Below are positions 33,289 to 40,759 of a stretch of DNA of 43,191 nt, one piece after another; within the stretch, counting starts at the first letter, position 1; each line of letters starts with the position of its first letter. The notes beneath the pieces are model-generated. The model was given only the letters and a program-made list of their open reading frames with translations. It had not been told where the DNA came from and did no database searches. The position numbers and the translations under genes were made by a program. This DNA comes from Bacillota bacterium (GTDB taxonomy: Bacteria > Bacillota > Sulfobacillia > JAJZIM01). Location of the stretch: assembly GCA_021810565.1 (NCBI GenBank), contig JAJZIM010000021.1, positions 1 through 43,191 of the forward strand, written 5' to 3'.

Positions 33289-34236
33289 TCAGTAGGTGCC
33301 GAAGACCCGCGCCAGGGCGGCCAGAAGCGCCACGCCGAAGGCGGCCCCCAAAAACTCCGGCACCCGGAACAGGCGGATCTTGGCGCCGGACACCTCCACC
33401 AGCACCAGGGCCAGGGCCGCCAGCAGGAGCTTGGCCAGCACCGCTCCCGCCGCCGCCAGCAGGGAAAACGGACCCGCGGCGCCGGTGAGCCCCCAAGGGG
33501 TCGCCAGGACGTTCATCAGGATGACCAGCAGCACGGTGAGCTTCATGGCCCCGCCCCAGCGCAAAAGGGCCAGGCGCGGCCCGGTGTACTCCAGGGCCCG
33601 GGCCTCGTCGATCATGGACAGCTCGTGCAGGCTGTCGGGGTTGTCCACGGGGATGTGGCCGGTCTCGGCCAGGATCACCATGAAGAGGGCCAGGAGGATC
33701 AACAGGTGCGAGGGATAGAAGAGGTAGGCGGGCCGCACCAGCACTTTTTGCACCACGTAGGGGACGGTGGCGTGGGCCGTCAGGGCCACGGTGAAGATGA
33801 CCGTGATCAGCACCGGCTCCGCCAAAAGCGACACCAATCGTGAGCGGGAGGATCCCACCCCGCCGTAGGGGCTGGAGGGGTCCAGGGCCGCCAGCACCAG
33901 GAAGAAGCCGCCCAGGGTGAGCACGAAGCCGCCGGCCAGCATGTCGCCGGTGAAGGCGAAGTAGAGGGGAAAGTCGGTGAGGACCGGGATCAAAAGCGTC
34001 ACCACCAGGGGCGCGGTGAAATACACCAAGGGGGCGATGCGCCACAGCCAGGAGGTGCCGATGGGGACCAGGTCCTCCTTGCGCAAGAGCTTTGCCAAGT
34101 CGAAGTAGGGCTGCAGCAGGGGCGGACCGCGCCGGCCCTGAAAGCGGGCCTTGGCGGTGGCGATGCAGCCCTTGACCAAAGGGGACAGGCCCAGGACGAA
34201 GGCCAGCTGGAACAGCTGCGGCACGATGCGGTCCAA
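33289..34236 (-). CDS. hyfC: Hydrogenase-4 subunit C-like membrane anchor (HyfC/HycD/NuoH-like)
   Basis: First gene of the Ehr operon, 315 residues from a TTG at 34236 that has GGAGGAGG seven bases upstream. A longer frame from 34302 would start inside the riboswitch terminator and was rejected. NuoH-family features are GRRGPPLLQPYFDLAKLLRKE near residue 35, ETGHIPVDNPDSLHELSMIDE near 200 (charged loop contacting the soluble subunits), and YTGPRLALLRWGGAMKLTVL. About eight membrane segments are visible. It anchors the peripheral arm to the membrane. Expression is controlled by the fluoride riboswitch just upstream. Confidence 0.92.
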   Translation of the reverse strand: MDRIVPQLFQLAFVLGLSPLVKGCIATAKARFQGRRGPPLLQPYFDLAKLLRKEDLVPIGTSWLWRIAPLVYFTAPLVVTLLIPVLTDFPLYFAFTGDMLAGGFVLTLGGFFLVLAALDPSSPYGGVGSSRSRLVSLLAEPVLITVIFTVALTAHATVPYVVQKVLVRPAYLFYPSHLLILLALFMVILAETGHIPVDNPDSLHELSMIDEARALEYTGPRLALLRWGGAMKLTVLLVILMNVLATPWGLTGAAGPFSLLAAAGAVLAKLLLAALALVLVEVSGAKIRLFRVPEFLGAAFGVALLAALARVFGTY

Positions 34237-34269
34237 ACCACGACCTCCTCCAGCGTCCACCGGGGGCAC

Positions 34270-34299
34270 ACAAAAACTCCTGTCCAAAAAGACAGGAGT
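34270..34299 (-). terminator. Intrinsic terminator in the Ehr operon leader (riboswitch expression platform)
   Basis: A perfect nine-base-pair stem, ACTCCTGTC (34299-34291) with GACAGGAGT (34284-34276), has a six-base loop and runs directly into TTTTTGTG. It sits about 40 bases before the hyfC start, so it can only act as a regulated stop for the operon's own transcript. Confidence 0.88.
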
Positions 34300-34380
34300 C
34301 ATCAGCCGCTAGGCGGTTTGGGAGCTTCGCGCTCCGCGGGCGGTTTCCCCATCGCCCGAGGATCCGGACGGGATCCTGGA
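34270..34380 (-). promoter_or_regulatory. Fluoride riboswitch (crcB motif) with overlapping intrinsic terminator
   Basis: The leader of the Ehr operon carries the fluoride aptamer consensus. GGGCGATG at 34357-34350 with its pairing partner GCCC, AAACCGCC at 34319-34312, and GGCTGATGACTCCT at 34307-34294 come in the family order and spacing. The aptamer's 3' end (ACTCCTGTC, 34299-34291) is also the 5' arm of a terminator hairpin whose other arm is GACAGGAGT (34284-34276), followed by five T. Fluoride binding should stabilise the aptamer, prevent the terminator and switch the operon on. A hairpin made of two GGATCC boxes (34376-34371 and 34365-34360) precedes the aptamer. The original description of this motif lists genes annotated as formate hydrogenlyase among its targets. 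Confidence 0.9.
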
Positions 34381-34384
34381 CCGC

Positions 34385-34414
34385 AGTGTACCATGGGCGT
34401 CGGCGGGCAGTCAA
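34385..34414 (-). promoter_or_regulatory. Promoter of the fluoride-riboswitch/Ehr operon
   Basis: TTGACT at 34414-34409 and TACACT at 34390-34385 are separated by 18 bp, a good sigma-A-type pair. Transcription is predicted to start near 34379-34377, at the first GGATCC box of the riboswitch leader, which fits the start of the structured RNA. Confidence 0.75.
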
Positions 34415-34461
34415 TAGCGGCCCGGGGTTTTTTTCGCCGGCGCGGCCCCCGGGCGGCGCTC

Positions 34462-34493
34462 TTGCCAGGGCTCCCTGGCGCATGTGCTAAGAT
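34462..34493 (+). promoter_or_regulatory. Candidate promoter of the ECF sigma operon
   Basis: TAAGAT at 34488-34493 is preceded by TGC, giving an extended -10 box. TTGCCA at 34462-34467 would be the -35 but lies 20 bp away, longer than usual. A palindrome CCAGGGCTCCCTGG (34465-34478) overlaps the spacer and might be an operator. The sigma gene starts 89 bases downstream. An ECF-type self-promoter was not recognised. Confidence 0.35.
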
Positions 34494-34581
34494 TAGGGCG
34501 AAAACCCCGGTCAGGACCGGTCGACGGAGTGAACCGCGGGCCCTTTTCCCGAGTCTATTCTTTGGGACGGGAGGGACGGCC

Positions 34582-35109
34582 TTGGATTTGGGCGAGGAGC
34601 GGGAGGCCCTGCGGCGGGCCTGCGACGGGGACCAGGAAGCCCTGGCGATCCTCTTCGAAGCCCACCGCGCCACCGCCTACCGCGCCGCCTACGCCGTCCT
34701 GCGCGACCGCCAGCTGGCCGAGGACGCGGTGCAGGAGGCCTTCGTACGGGCGTTCCTGCACATCCGCCGCTGCCGGGGCGAGCGGGGCTTCGCTCCCTGG
34801 TTCCACCGCATCGTGGGCAACGTCTCCCGCACCATGCGCGCACGAAGACGGGAATTGCCCACCGCGGTGCCGCCGGAGCCGCCCGCCGCCGGCGGGCCGG
34901 ATTGGAGCGAGAGCCTGGCCGTCTGGGAGGCCCTGGCGCGATTGCCGCCGGGGCAGCAGGAGGTGCTGCTGCTGCGCTACCGCTACGACCTGTCGGAGGC
35001 GCGGATGGCGCAGGTGCTGGGCTGTCCGCCGGGTACGGTGAAGTCCCGGCTGCATGCGGCGCGGCAGGCTTTGGAGGCCGTCTGGAACGGGGAGGGGGGG
35101 CGGTCATGA
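34582..35109 (+). CDS. ECF-family RNA polymerase sigma factor
   Basis: 175 residues from a TTG at 34582 with GGGAGGG about six bases upstream; this start gives the standard ECF length, whereas the longer frame would run back through the riboswitch region. Region 2 is LFEAHRATAYRAAYAVLRD through AEDAVQEAFVRAFLHI, followed by APWFHRIVGNVSR. Region 4 is LPPGQQEVLLLRYRYDLSEARM, then GCPPGTVKSRLHAARQAL, which contacts the -35 box. The stop overlaps the next gene (ATGA at 35106-35109), whose product is probably the cognate anti-sigma factor. Confidence 0.92.
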   Translation: MDLGEEREALRRACDGDQEALAILFEAHRATAYRAAYAVLRDRQLAEDAVQEAFVRAFLHIRRCRGERGFAPWFHRIVGNVSRTMRARRRELPTAVPPEPPAAGGPDWSESLAVWEALARLPPGQQEVLLLRYRYDLSEARMAQVLGCPPGTVKSRLHAARQALEAVWNGEGGRS

Positions 35110-35915
35110 GGCTGACGGAGGAGCTTTTGCGGCGGGCCCTGTCGCCCGGGGCGAGCGAGGACGGCCCGGCTTGGGACCAGGTGCGCCGGGCGCTGGACCG
35201 GCGCCGCCGCTCTCGGCGGCGGCTTTGGGGCGGTCTCGCCGCGGCCCTGGTGCTGGCGGCGGTCACGGGCGCCCTGGCCCCCGGTCGTCTGGCACCCCGG
35301 CATTCCGCGGCGGTGCGCATCGCCGCCCCGGCGCCACGCCAAAGGCTTGCCACGCGGGCGACGGCGGGGCAGGCGGCACCCGGCAAGGCGGTCTTCGCAG
35401 TGGTCAGCCGGGGGGCTGCGGTGCAGGCGGCCTTGCCCTACGCGCCGCCCTTGAGCCTGGAGCAGGTCCAGGAGGCGGCCAAGGTGCCCCTGGTGGTGCC
35501 GCGGGGGTTCTCCGCCAACTTCCTGCGGGCATATCTGACCAGTGGTCCCTACCCCGGGGGCGATCCCCGGCGCCGGGTGCAAAGGGCGGTGCTGGTGTAT
35601 GGCTTTGCCGGCGGTGAGGTGCGGGTCAGCCAGACCGAGGTGATCAGCGACCGCACCGGGACTTGGCGCGTGGCGCGGGAAGACCGGATCGGGTTCACCC
35701 CCGCGGCGGGGGAGGTGCGTTCGACCAGCGTGGCGGGGATCCCGGTGCTTTCCTGGCGGGGCCTGCGCCGGGGCCGGCCCTGGTGCCGGCTCGTTTTTCA
35801 CCGCGCGGGCACCCTTTGGGAGCTGGGCGCGCCGCCCCAACTCAAACCGCAACTGTTGGCCGTGATCCAAAGGCTCGCGGACCAGGGGATAGGATCAGGA
35901 GGTGGCGCAGGATGA
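35106..35915 (+). CDS. Probable membrane anti-sigma factor
   Basis: 269 residues. A short cytoplasmic N-terminus (about 37 residues, ending in a block of arginines) is followed by one membrane helix, LWGGLAAALVLAAVTGALAPG (about residues 40-60), and an extracytoplasmic domain of about 200 residues. The outer domain includes VQEAAKVPLVVPRGFSANFL and a strand-rich C-terminus ending before LLAVIQRLADQG, similar in feel to DUF4367-like sensor domains. The gene overlaps the sigma factor gene by 4 bp and the next SIMPL gene by 4 bp. No HxxxCxxC zinc motif is visible, so it is not a classical ZAS anti-sigma factor. The role is inferred from position and topology. Confidence 0.65.
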   Translation: MRLTEELLRRALSPGASEDGPAWDQVRRALDRRRRSRRRLWGGLAAALVLAAVTGALAPGRLAPRHSAAVRIAAPAPRQRLATRATAGQAAPGKAVFAVVSRGAAVQAALPYAPPLSLEQVQEAAKVPLVVPRGFSANFLRAYLTSGPYPGGDPRRRVQRAVLVYGFAGGEVRVSQTEVISDRTGTWRVAREDRIGFTPAAGEVRSTSVAGIPVLSWRGLRRGRPWCRLVFHRAGTLWELGAPPQLKPQLLAVIQRLADQGIGSGGGAG

Positions 35916-36580
35916 GTCTCAAGGGATGGATCGGGGTGGCCCTGGCCGGGGTGGTGGCTCTGGTGGCCTTGGGGTTGGCCCTGCGGGGCGCTCCGCCGCC
36001 CTCGCGCACCATCACGGTGACCGGCCAGGGAGTGGTGAAGATCGGGACCGGCGCTGCAGACCGGCAGGTGAACCTGTTCCTGCAGGTCAGCGGTTCCAGC
36101 CAGGCCCGGGTGGTGGCGAGGCTGCAGGCGCAACGCAAGTTGGCCCAGACGGTATTCACCAAGGACCAGGTGCCCGCGCAGGACATCCGGATCCACAACT
36201 ATGCGGTCAACCGGTACGGACCGTACGCCAAGACCGCCAAGCCGTACGCGGGCAACCAGAACATCCAGGTGAAGAACCTGACCCGCTCGGCGGCCGACAA
36301 GCTGGTGGGTGACCTGCTGGCCGCGGGCATCACCGGCAACGTCAACGCGGGCACCGTCTACCCGCCGCCCATCGACGCCGCCGAGCGCGCCAAGGCCGAG
36401 GAGGCCGCCCTGGCGGACGCGCGCACCCAGGCCCAGGCCCTGGCGGCCAAGCTGGGCTACACCCTGGGACCGGTGCTCAAGATCACCGCTCCGCCCAACA
36501 ACCAGAACCCGGTGATGTACAACACGCCGCAGCAGGGGGAGATCACCGCCACCGAAGAGGTGACCTTCGAGCTGCGTTGA
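35912..36580 (+). CDS. SIMPL-domain (DUF541) membrane-anchored protein, copy 1
   Basis: 222 residues, from an ATG overlapping the preceding stop. An N-terminal membrane helix (GVALAGVVALVALGLALRG, about 8-26) anchors an outer SIMPL domain. Its start, RTITVTGQGVVKIGTGAADRQ, is the usual opening strand, and the C-terminus EITATEEVTFELR is the usual closing strand. The segment AEEAALADARTQAQALAAKLG matches the conserved SIMPL helix. The SIMPL fold forms oligomeric rings in characterised members; its molecular task is unknown. It is the third gene of the ECF sigma operon and therefore a likely member of that regulon. Confidence 0.85.
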   Translation: MSLKGWIGVALAGVVALVALGLALRGAPPPSRTITVTGQGVVKIGTGAADRQVNLFLQVSGSSQARVVARLQAQRKLAQTVFTKDQVPAQDIRIHNYAVNRYGPYAKTAKPYAGNQNIQVKNLTRSAADKLVGDLLAAGITGNVNAGTVYPPPIDAAERAKAEEAALADARTQAQALAAKLGYTLGPVLKITAPPNNQNPVMYNTPQQGEITATEEVTFELR

Positions 36581-36640
36581 GCGCAAAGGCCAAGCGCTGA
36601 CTACCGCCCTCGTCAGGGCGGCACGGAGGTGGAGCGGAAA

Positions 36641-37393
36641 ATGTCGCGCATGGGATGGGCCGTGTTCGCGGCGGTGCTGATCATGGCCCTGGCCGCGCTC
36701 CTGGCCGCAGTGCGCATCGTCCAACCGGCGCGCACCATCACGGTGTTGGGGGAGGGCGTGGCAAAAAGTACCCCGAGTCAGGGCCACCTGCTGAGCATCT
36801 CCCTCACGGCGCGGGATACCAACGCGGCGGCGGCGTGGAGTAAGCTGGGGGGGGAGCGCCGCCGTGTGCTGGCGCTGTTGGCGGCCCAGGGGGTGAGCGC
36901 GTCGGCGGTACGCTGGCAAAACCTCGACGTGAGCAAGCCCAGCCCCCTGGTGGTGCAAAAGCTGCAGTTGGCGCGTCCCCCGGGGGCGAAGTTCGTGCCG
37001 CCGGCCTACTTGGACGAATACACGGCGAGCGAGACCCTGCAGTTGACCCATCTGTCGGGAGCCGAAGCCCAGAAGCTGTCCCAGGCAATTCTGAACGAGG
37101 GGGTCGCGGCGGGGGTGAACACCTTCCAGGACCAGGGGCCGGAGGTGTCCGCGCAGGTGCGGATCCGGGCCTTGGAGGCGGCGCTGTTCGACGCGCGAAC
37201 CCAAGCGGCCGCCCAGGCGGGGAAATTGGGGCTCGGACTGGGGCCGGTCCTGCGCGTGGCACCCCCGCCTGCGGTGCCGATCAAGCCATTTCCGAACGCC
37301 ATGGGCAACGGCCCCGTCGTGCGTCCGATGTTCCGGGTGTTGGCGCCGGGCAAGGTCGCCGCCACCGTGGAGGTTACCTTCGCCCTGCGCTGA
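36641..37393 (+). CDS. SIMPL-domain (DUF541) membrane-anchored protein, copy 2
   Basis: 250 residues from the ATG at 36641 with GGAGGTGG upstream. A GTG at 36629 is in frame but has no site in front of it. The layout repeats that of copy 1: a membrane helix (AVFAAVLIMALAALLAAVRIV), the opening strand ARTITVLGEGVAKSTPSQGH, the conserved helix ALEAALFDARTQAAAQAGKLG, and a closing strand GKVAATVEVTFALR. Internal sequence differs strongly from copy 1, so this is an old duplication. It is 60 bp downstream of copy 1 and converges on the lipoprotein gene with a 10-bp gap. Confidence 0.85.
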   Translation: MSRMGWAVFAAVLIMALAALLAAVRIVQPARTITVLGEGVAKSTPSQGHLLSISLTARDTNAAAAWSKLGGERRRVLALLAAQGVSASAVRWQNLDVSKPSPLVVQKLQLARPPGAKFVPPAYLDEYTASETLQLTHLSGAEAQKLSQAILNEGVAAGVNTFQDQGPEVSAQVRIRALEAALFDARTQAAAQAGKLGLGLGPVLRVAPPPAVPIKPFPNAMGNGPVVRPMFRVLAPGKVAATVEVTFALR

Positions 37394-37403
37394 CGCCGGC
37401 GGC

Positions 37404-38282
37404 CTAGCCGCCCTGCGGCGTCCCCGTCGGGCTCGTGCCGGGGAGGGCGCCATACAAGGACTTGGTGCCGCTGGGCAGGCTGATGCGCCAAGCGCCCGAG
37501 GCGGACCGGCGCAGGTGGAGGACGACCGACTTGTAGGTCAGGGGAAGCTTGCCGGAGTTCAACGCCATGGTCATGGCGGGCAAGAACACCAGCGCGAATT
37601 CGGCGCCGACTTGACTGCCGGAGGAGGAGCTGTGGCCGTTGCACACCTGGTGCATGCGGTTCAGGGCCGCCTGCGCCGCCGGGGTGGATAACTCCCGCTT
37701 CAGCTCCTGTTGATAGGCTCGCGCAGTCCGCCCGCTTTGGGGCGCGCCGAAGGCCTGGGCCAGGGGGTTGGCCGCGCCGTTGCCGGAGAGCTGCTTGGTC
37801 GAGGGCAGGCCCAGGGATACCTGCACCGTGGCTTGTGCGCCCAAGACCTGGGCCGGAGCGAGCCGCCAGCGGGCGTGGCCTGCCAGGGCCGCCCATAGGT
37901 GTTGGAACAGCACCGTGTCCACCTGGGTCAGGGCGACCGCGCAGGGGCCGTGGGCCGTCCGCACGGCTCCGGCGGCCTGCCCCGCCCAGGGAGCCTGGGG
38001 GGAAACCACCTTGCGATCCGCGCTGGTCAGCAATTCGTAGGCGCGATGGAAATGGAAAGGCGTCCGAAAGATGTCGGTCAGATACGCCTGGACCACGGCG
38101 TTTGGCGAGGCGACGGGGGATGCCGCCGGCTGAGCGGCGGGGGCCCCGCAGCCGGCCAGCAGGGCGACCGCCAGGACGCCCCCCAGCCCGCGCCGGAAAA
38201 TGCCGGCCCTGCCTCCTTCGCGCGGCAGGCGAAGCAGGCGCCCGAGCGCAGCGCCCAACCGCGAGACTGGCCCCCTCCCCAT
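37404..38282 (-). CDS. Predicted lipoprotein of unknown function
   Basis: 292 residues from the ATG at 38282, with GGAGG eight bases upstream. The longer in-frame reading from 38432 has no such site. A basic N-terminal region is followed by a hydrophobic run and lipobox, GVLAVALLAGC (Cys near residue 45), so it should be attached to the outer face of the membrane. The mature part begins with a low-complexity Ala/Pro linker, then SPNAVVQAYLTDIFRTPFHF, which resembles the first helix of NTF2-like lipoproteins (DUF4878 type). The remaining sequence is not recognised. It is transcribed toward the SIMPL gene and away from sigI. Confidence 0.75.
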   Translation of the reverse strand: MGRGPVSRLGAALGRLLRLPREGGRAGIFRRGLGGVLAVALLAGCGAPAAQPAASPVASPNAVVQAYLTDIFRTPFHFHRAYELLTSADRKVVSPQAPWAGQAAGAVRTAHGPCAVALTQVDTVLFQHLWAALAGHARWRLAPAQVLGAQATVQVSLGLPSTKQLSGNGAANPLAQAFGAPQSGRTARAYQQELKRELSTPAAQAALNRMHQVCNGHSSSSGSQVGAEFALVFLPAMTMALNSGKLPLTYKSVVLHLRRSASGAWRISLPSGTKSLYGALPGTSPTGTPQGG

Positions 38283-38575
38283 GTATGTGGCCTCCGGAGG
38301 CGTCCTGGACACAGCCGCCACCCCCTCCAAGAATTGATGCCAGTTTAGACTGGCAAGTGTGACTATTCGTTGCCGCCTGGGAATCTCCTGCAACGACTTT
38401 CCGGCCGCCCCGCGGGCTGGGCGGTGAACCAAACGTTCCCGTGGGGGAGTCCACCTTATCAGGGGATGGCGCGCGGGGAGGGGCAGCCTTCCCCGGGACG
38501 TGCCCGCATGGCGGTGGAGCCCGAGGGGATCTTGCCGGCGGCGGTCGGGGCGGGATGGGGCGGGGAGATGGTGGC
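38283..38575. promoter_or_regulatory. Divergent control region between the lipoprotein gene and sigI
   Basis: About 290 bp without a gene. It contains a perfect palindrome, TGCCAGT at 38338-38344 and ACTGGCA at 38349-38355 with a four-base centre, a likely regulator binding site. CACCCCC at about 38319 resembles the -35 core of SigI-dependent promoters, but no matching CGAA -10 is found at the right distance. Standard sigma-A boxes are not convincing on either strand. Confidence 0.4.
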
Positions 38576-39376
38576 ATGGGCGCCCAGACGGCGGCGGAGA
38601 AATTGGCGCGGCTGTTGCCGACCGCTCGCGCGGGGGACGCGGCCGCCCGGGAGGCGCTGATCGAGTTCTTCTTGCCTTTCATCCTGCGGGTGGCCAGCCC
38701 CCAGACGGGCCGCTACCTGCGGGTGGGCGAGGACGAGGAGGTGGTGGAGGGGATGCTGGCCTTCAACGAGGCCGTGGACTCCTACGATCCCCGACGCGGC
38801 CGAAGCTTCCTGGGCTTCGCCGCCCAGGTGATTCGCCGGCGGCTGATCGATGGGCAACGGCGGCGGCGGAGCGAGGGGCGCGAGGTGAGCTGGAGCCGCT
38901 TAGCGGAGGACCGGCACCTGCACGACGTCCTGCTGCGCCGCTCCTTGGAGGCGCACCGCTCGGTCCAAGAGGCCGCGGCGATCCGGGAGGAGATTCGCCG
39001 CTGCGACACCCTGTTGCGCGAGTACGGCATCACCTTCCGGGAACTGGCGGCCCGCTCCCCTCGCCACCGGGATGCCCGGGAGGGCGCTCTGTGGGCGGCC
39101 AGGGTCTTGGCCGAGGACCCGGCCTTGGCCGCAGCCCTCGGCCGCACCCGGAAGCTGCCCTTGGCGCAGCTGTGCCGGAGGGTGGACCTGAGCCCCAGGA
39201 GCCTGCAGCGGCATCGGAGCTACATCGTGGCCCTGACCTTGCTCCTTTTGAGCCGGGATTTCCCGGGGGTGCGGGAGTTCCTGCGGCCTCCTCCCGCAGG
39301 AGTCCGCGCGGGCAGGGCGGGCCGGAGCAGCGCCCGGGTTGAGGCAAGGGGAAAGGGAGGATTCGGATGCGGATGA
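38576..39376 (+). CDS. sigI: RNA polymerase sigma factor SigI
   Basis: 266 residues from the ATG at 38576 (GGGGAG about ten bases upstream); in-frame starts at 38555 and 38441 are less well supported. SigI is the sigma factor for heat or cell-wall and extracellular polysaccharide responses in Bacillota. Typical segments are VGEDEEVVEGMLAFNEAVDS and YDPRRGRSFLGFAAQVIRRR (sigma region 2), and REYGITFRELAARSPRHRDA followed by RVDLSPRSLQRHRSYIVAL (the SigI-specific C-terminal DNA-binding part). The last residues after REFLRPP form an unusual basic tail. The 3' end overlaps the next gene by 10 bp; in other Bacillota the partner there is the anti-sigma factor RsgI. Confidence 0.88.
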   Translation: MGAQTAAEKLARLLPTARAGDAAAREALIEFFLPFILRVASPQTGRYLRVGEDEEVVEGMLAFNEAVDSYDPRRGRSFLGFAAQVIRRRLIDGQRRRRSEGREVSWSRLAEDRHLHDVLLRRSLEAHRSVQEAAAIREEIRRCDTLLREYGITFRELAARSPRHRDAREGALWAARVLAEDPALAAALGRTRKLPLAQLCRRVDLSPRSLQRHRSYIVALTLLLLSRDFPGVREFLRPPPAGVRAGRAGRSSARVEARGKGGFGCG

Positions 39377-40716
39377 GGCTTGGCCCGCCCGGCGCGTCCC
39401 CGGGGAGGGTGGTCGGCATCGCGGCGGCGGCCTTGGTGCTGGCGGGGGCGGCGCTGTATTTGATCCTGGCGCAGCAGCGTGCGCCCCGTCCGATGCTCGC
39501 CCACGGGGAGGTGGCCTATGTGGCGGACAGCTCATTGTATATACGCAACCTGGCCGGGGGTGCGCCGCGGCGGCTGGTCCACGGCAAAGTTCGCTATTTC
39601 GCCTGGGCTCCCGGCGGCACCCGGCTGGCCGTGCTGCGCCGCGGGAAGCTCCTGGTGGTGAACTATCCCTCCGGCGGCTCGTCCAAAGTGGGGGCGGCGG
39701 ACTGGTTCGCCTGGAGCAACGCCGACGCCTTGGCCTTGGCGGCTCCGGGAGGTGGATTGTCCGTGGCCAGGCCCTCGGGCGGCGCATGGCAGGTACATCG
39801 GGTGAGCGCCACGGCCCGGTCGGCCGTCTGGTCGCCCCGCGGCGGAAGATTGGCCTTCGTGCCCCATGGGGGAGGCGTGGCCGTGTACACCCTGGCCGGC
39901 GGCGCGCGGCGGGTATTCTTGGCCGGCGTGGGCGTGACCGCCTCCTATGCCGGCCGAGAGCAGCTTTTTTGGGCGCCGGACGGGCGCGAGCTGGCCTTGG
40001 TGGAGCCCTGGGGGCGCAAGACCGTGCCCCCCGGCTACGCCCTGGCGCTCTTGTCCCTGAGCACGGGGCTTTCCCGGGTGCTGCTGCCCCAGGCCAAGGG
40101 GAACCTGGTCCTGGCCGGGTGGTGGCCGGGCGGCGGGCGGGACGCCCCCTTGGACAAGCGGCTCTGGGTCCTCTCCCACCATGGCGTCGAGTCGCGGGTG
40201 GTGGCCGGCGGGTCGGGCACCTCGGCCCTGTACCCCGCCTGGTCCCCCTTCGCCCGCGGTCGGCGCCTGGCCTGCCTGAGCATGCCCTCCGGCCCCTACG
40301 ACTACCCGCGCCTAGTGACGGCCACGAGCCAGTTTCGCTGGTCGGTGGCCTTGGTGGGGGCCGACGGCAAGGGGCGCCGGCAGCTGCTGACCCCGCGGGA
40401 CGGCAGCTTTCAATGGGTGCGCTTGACCTCCGGCGGAAGACACCTGCTGGTGGTGGAGCGCCGGAAGGGCCGCTTCGGGGGCTACGGCGCGGGGGCCAGT
40501 TCCTTGGGCGGGGCACGATTGCTCCTGGTAAGGGCGAAGACCGGTCGGGCAGTGCCCCTGGCCCAGTCCCTGGGCCTGCGGCGGATCCCGCCGCAGCTGG
40601 GCCTCACGGAGCGGGGCATGCTGCGCAATTGGCCGGTGGGCTACTACGGCCAGGTGAGCTGGCGGGGTCTGGTGGCGCTGCGGCCCAGGCCGCAGCGGCG
40701 AACCAAACGGATCTGA
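39367..40716 (+). CDS. Membrane-anchored beta-propeller protein, candidate SigI regulator
   Basis: 449 residues, ATG at 39367 with GGGAGG six bases upstream and a 10-bp overlap with sigI. A 14-residue basic cytoplasmic tail leads into one membrane helix (VVGIAAAALVLAGAALYLIL). The outer part has repeated strand units such as VRYFAWAPGGTRLAVLRRG, ARSAVWSPRGGRLAFVPHGG and EQLFWAPDGRELALVEPWG, the TolB/WD40-like pattern of a beta-propeller. Position suggests regulation of SigI, but the RsgI N-terminal domain of about 50 residues that normally binds SigI is not present, so the mechanism would have to differ. It could also just be a SigI-regulated envelope protein. Confidence 0.65.
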   Translation: MRMRLGPPGASPGRVVGIAAAALVLAGAALYLILAQQRAPRPMLAHGEVAYVADSSLYIRNLAGGAPRRLVHGKVRYFAWAPGGTRLAVLRRGKLLVVNYPSGGSSKVGAADWFAWSNADALALAAPGGGLSVARPSGGAWQVHRVSATARSAVWSPRGGRLAFVPHGGGVAVYTLAGGARRVFLAGVGVTASYAGREQLFWAPDGRELALVEPWGRKTVPPGYALALLSLSTGLSRVLLPQAKGNLVLAGWWPGGGRDAPLDKRLWVLSHHGVESRVVAGGSGTSALYPAWSPFARGRRLACLSMPSGPYDYPRLVTATSQFRWSVALVGADGKGRRQLLTPRDGSFQWVRLTSGGRHLLVVERRKGRFGGYGAGASSLGGARLLLVRAKTGRAVPLAQSLGLRRIPPQLGLTERGMLRNWPVGYYGQVSWRGLVALRPRPQRRTKRI

Positions 40717-40759
40717 GGGGCGTCTAACGGTTTAGAGGAGCATGAAGAGGAGGGGCAGC

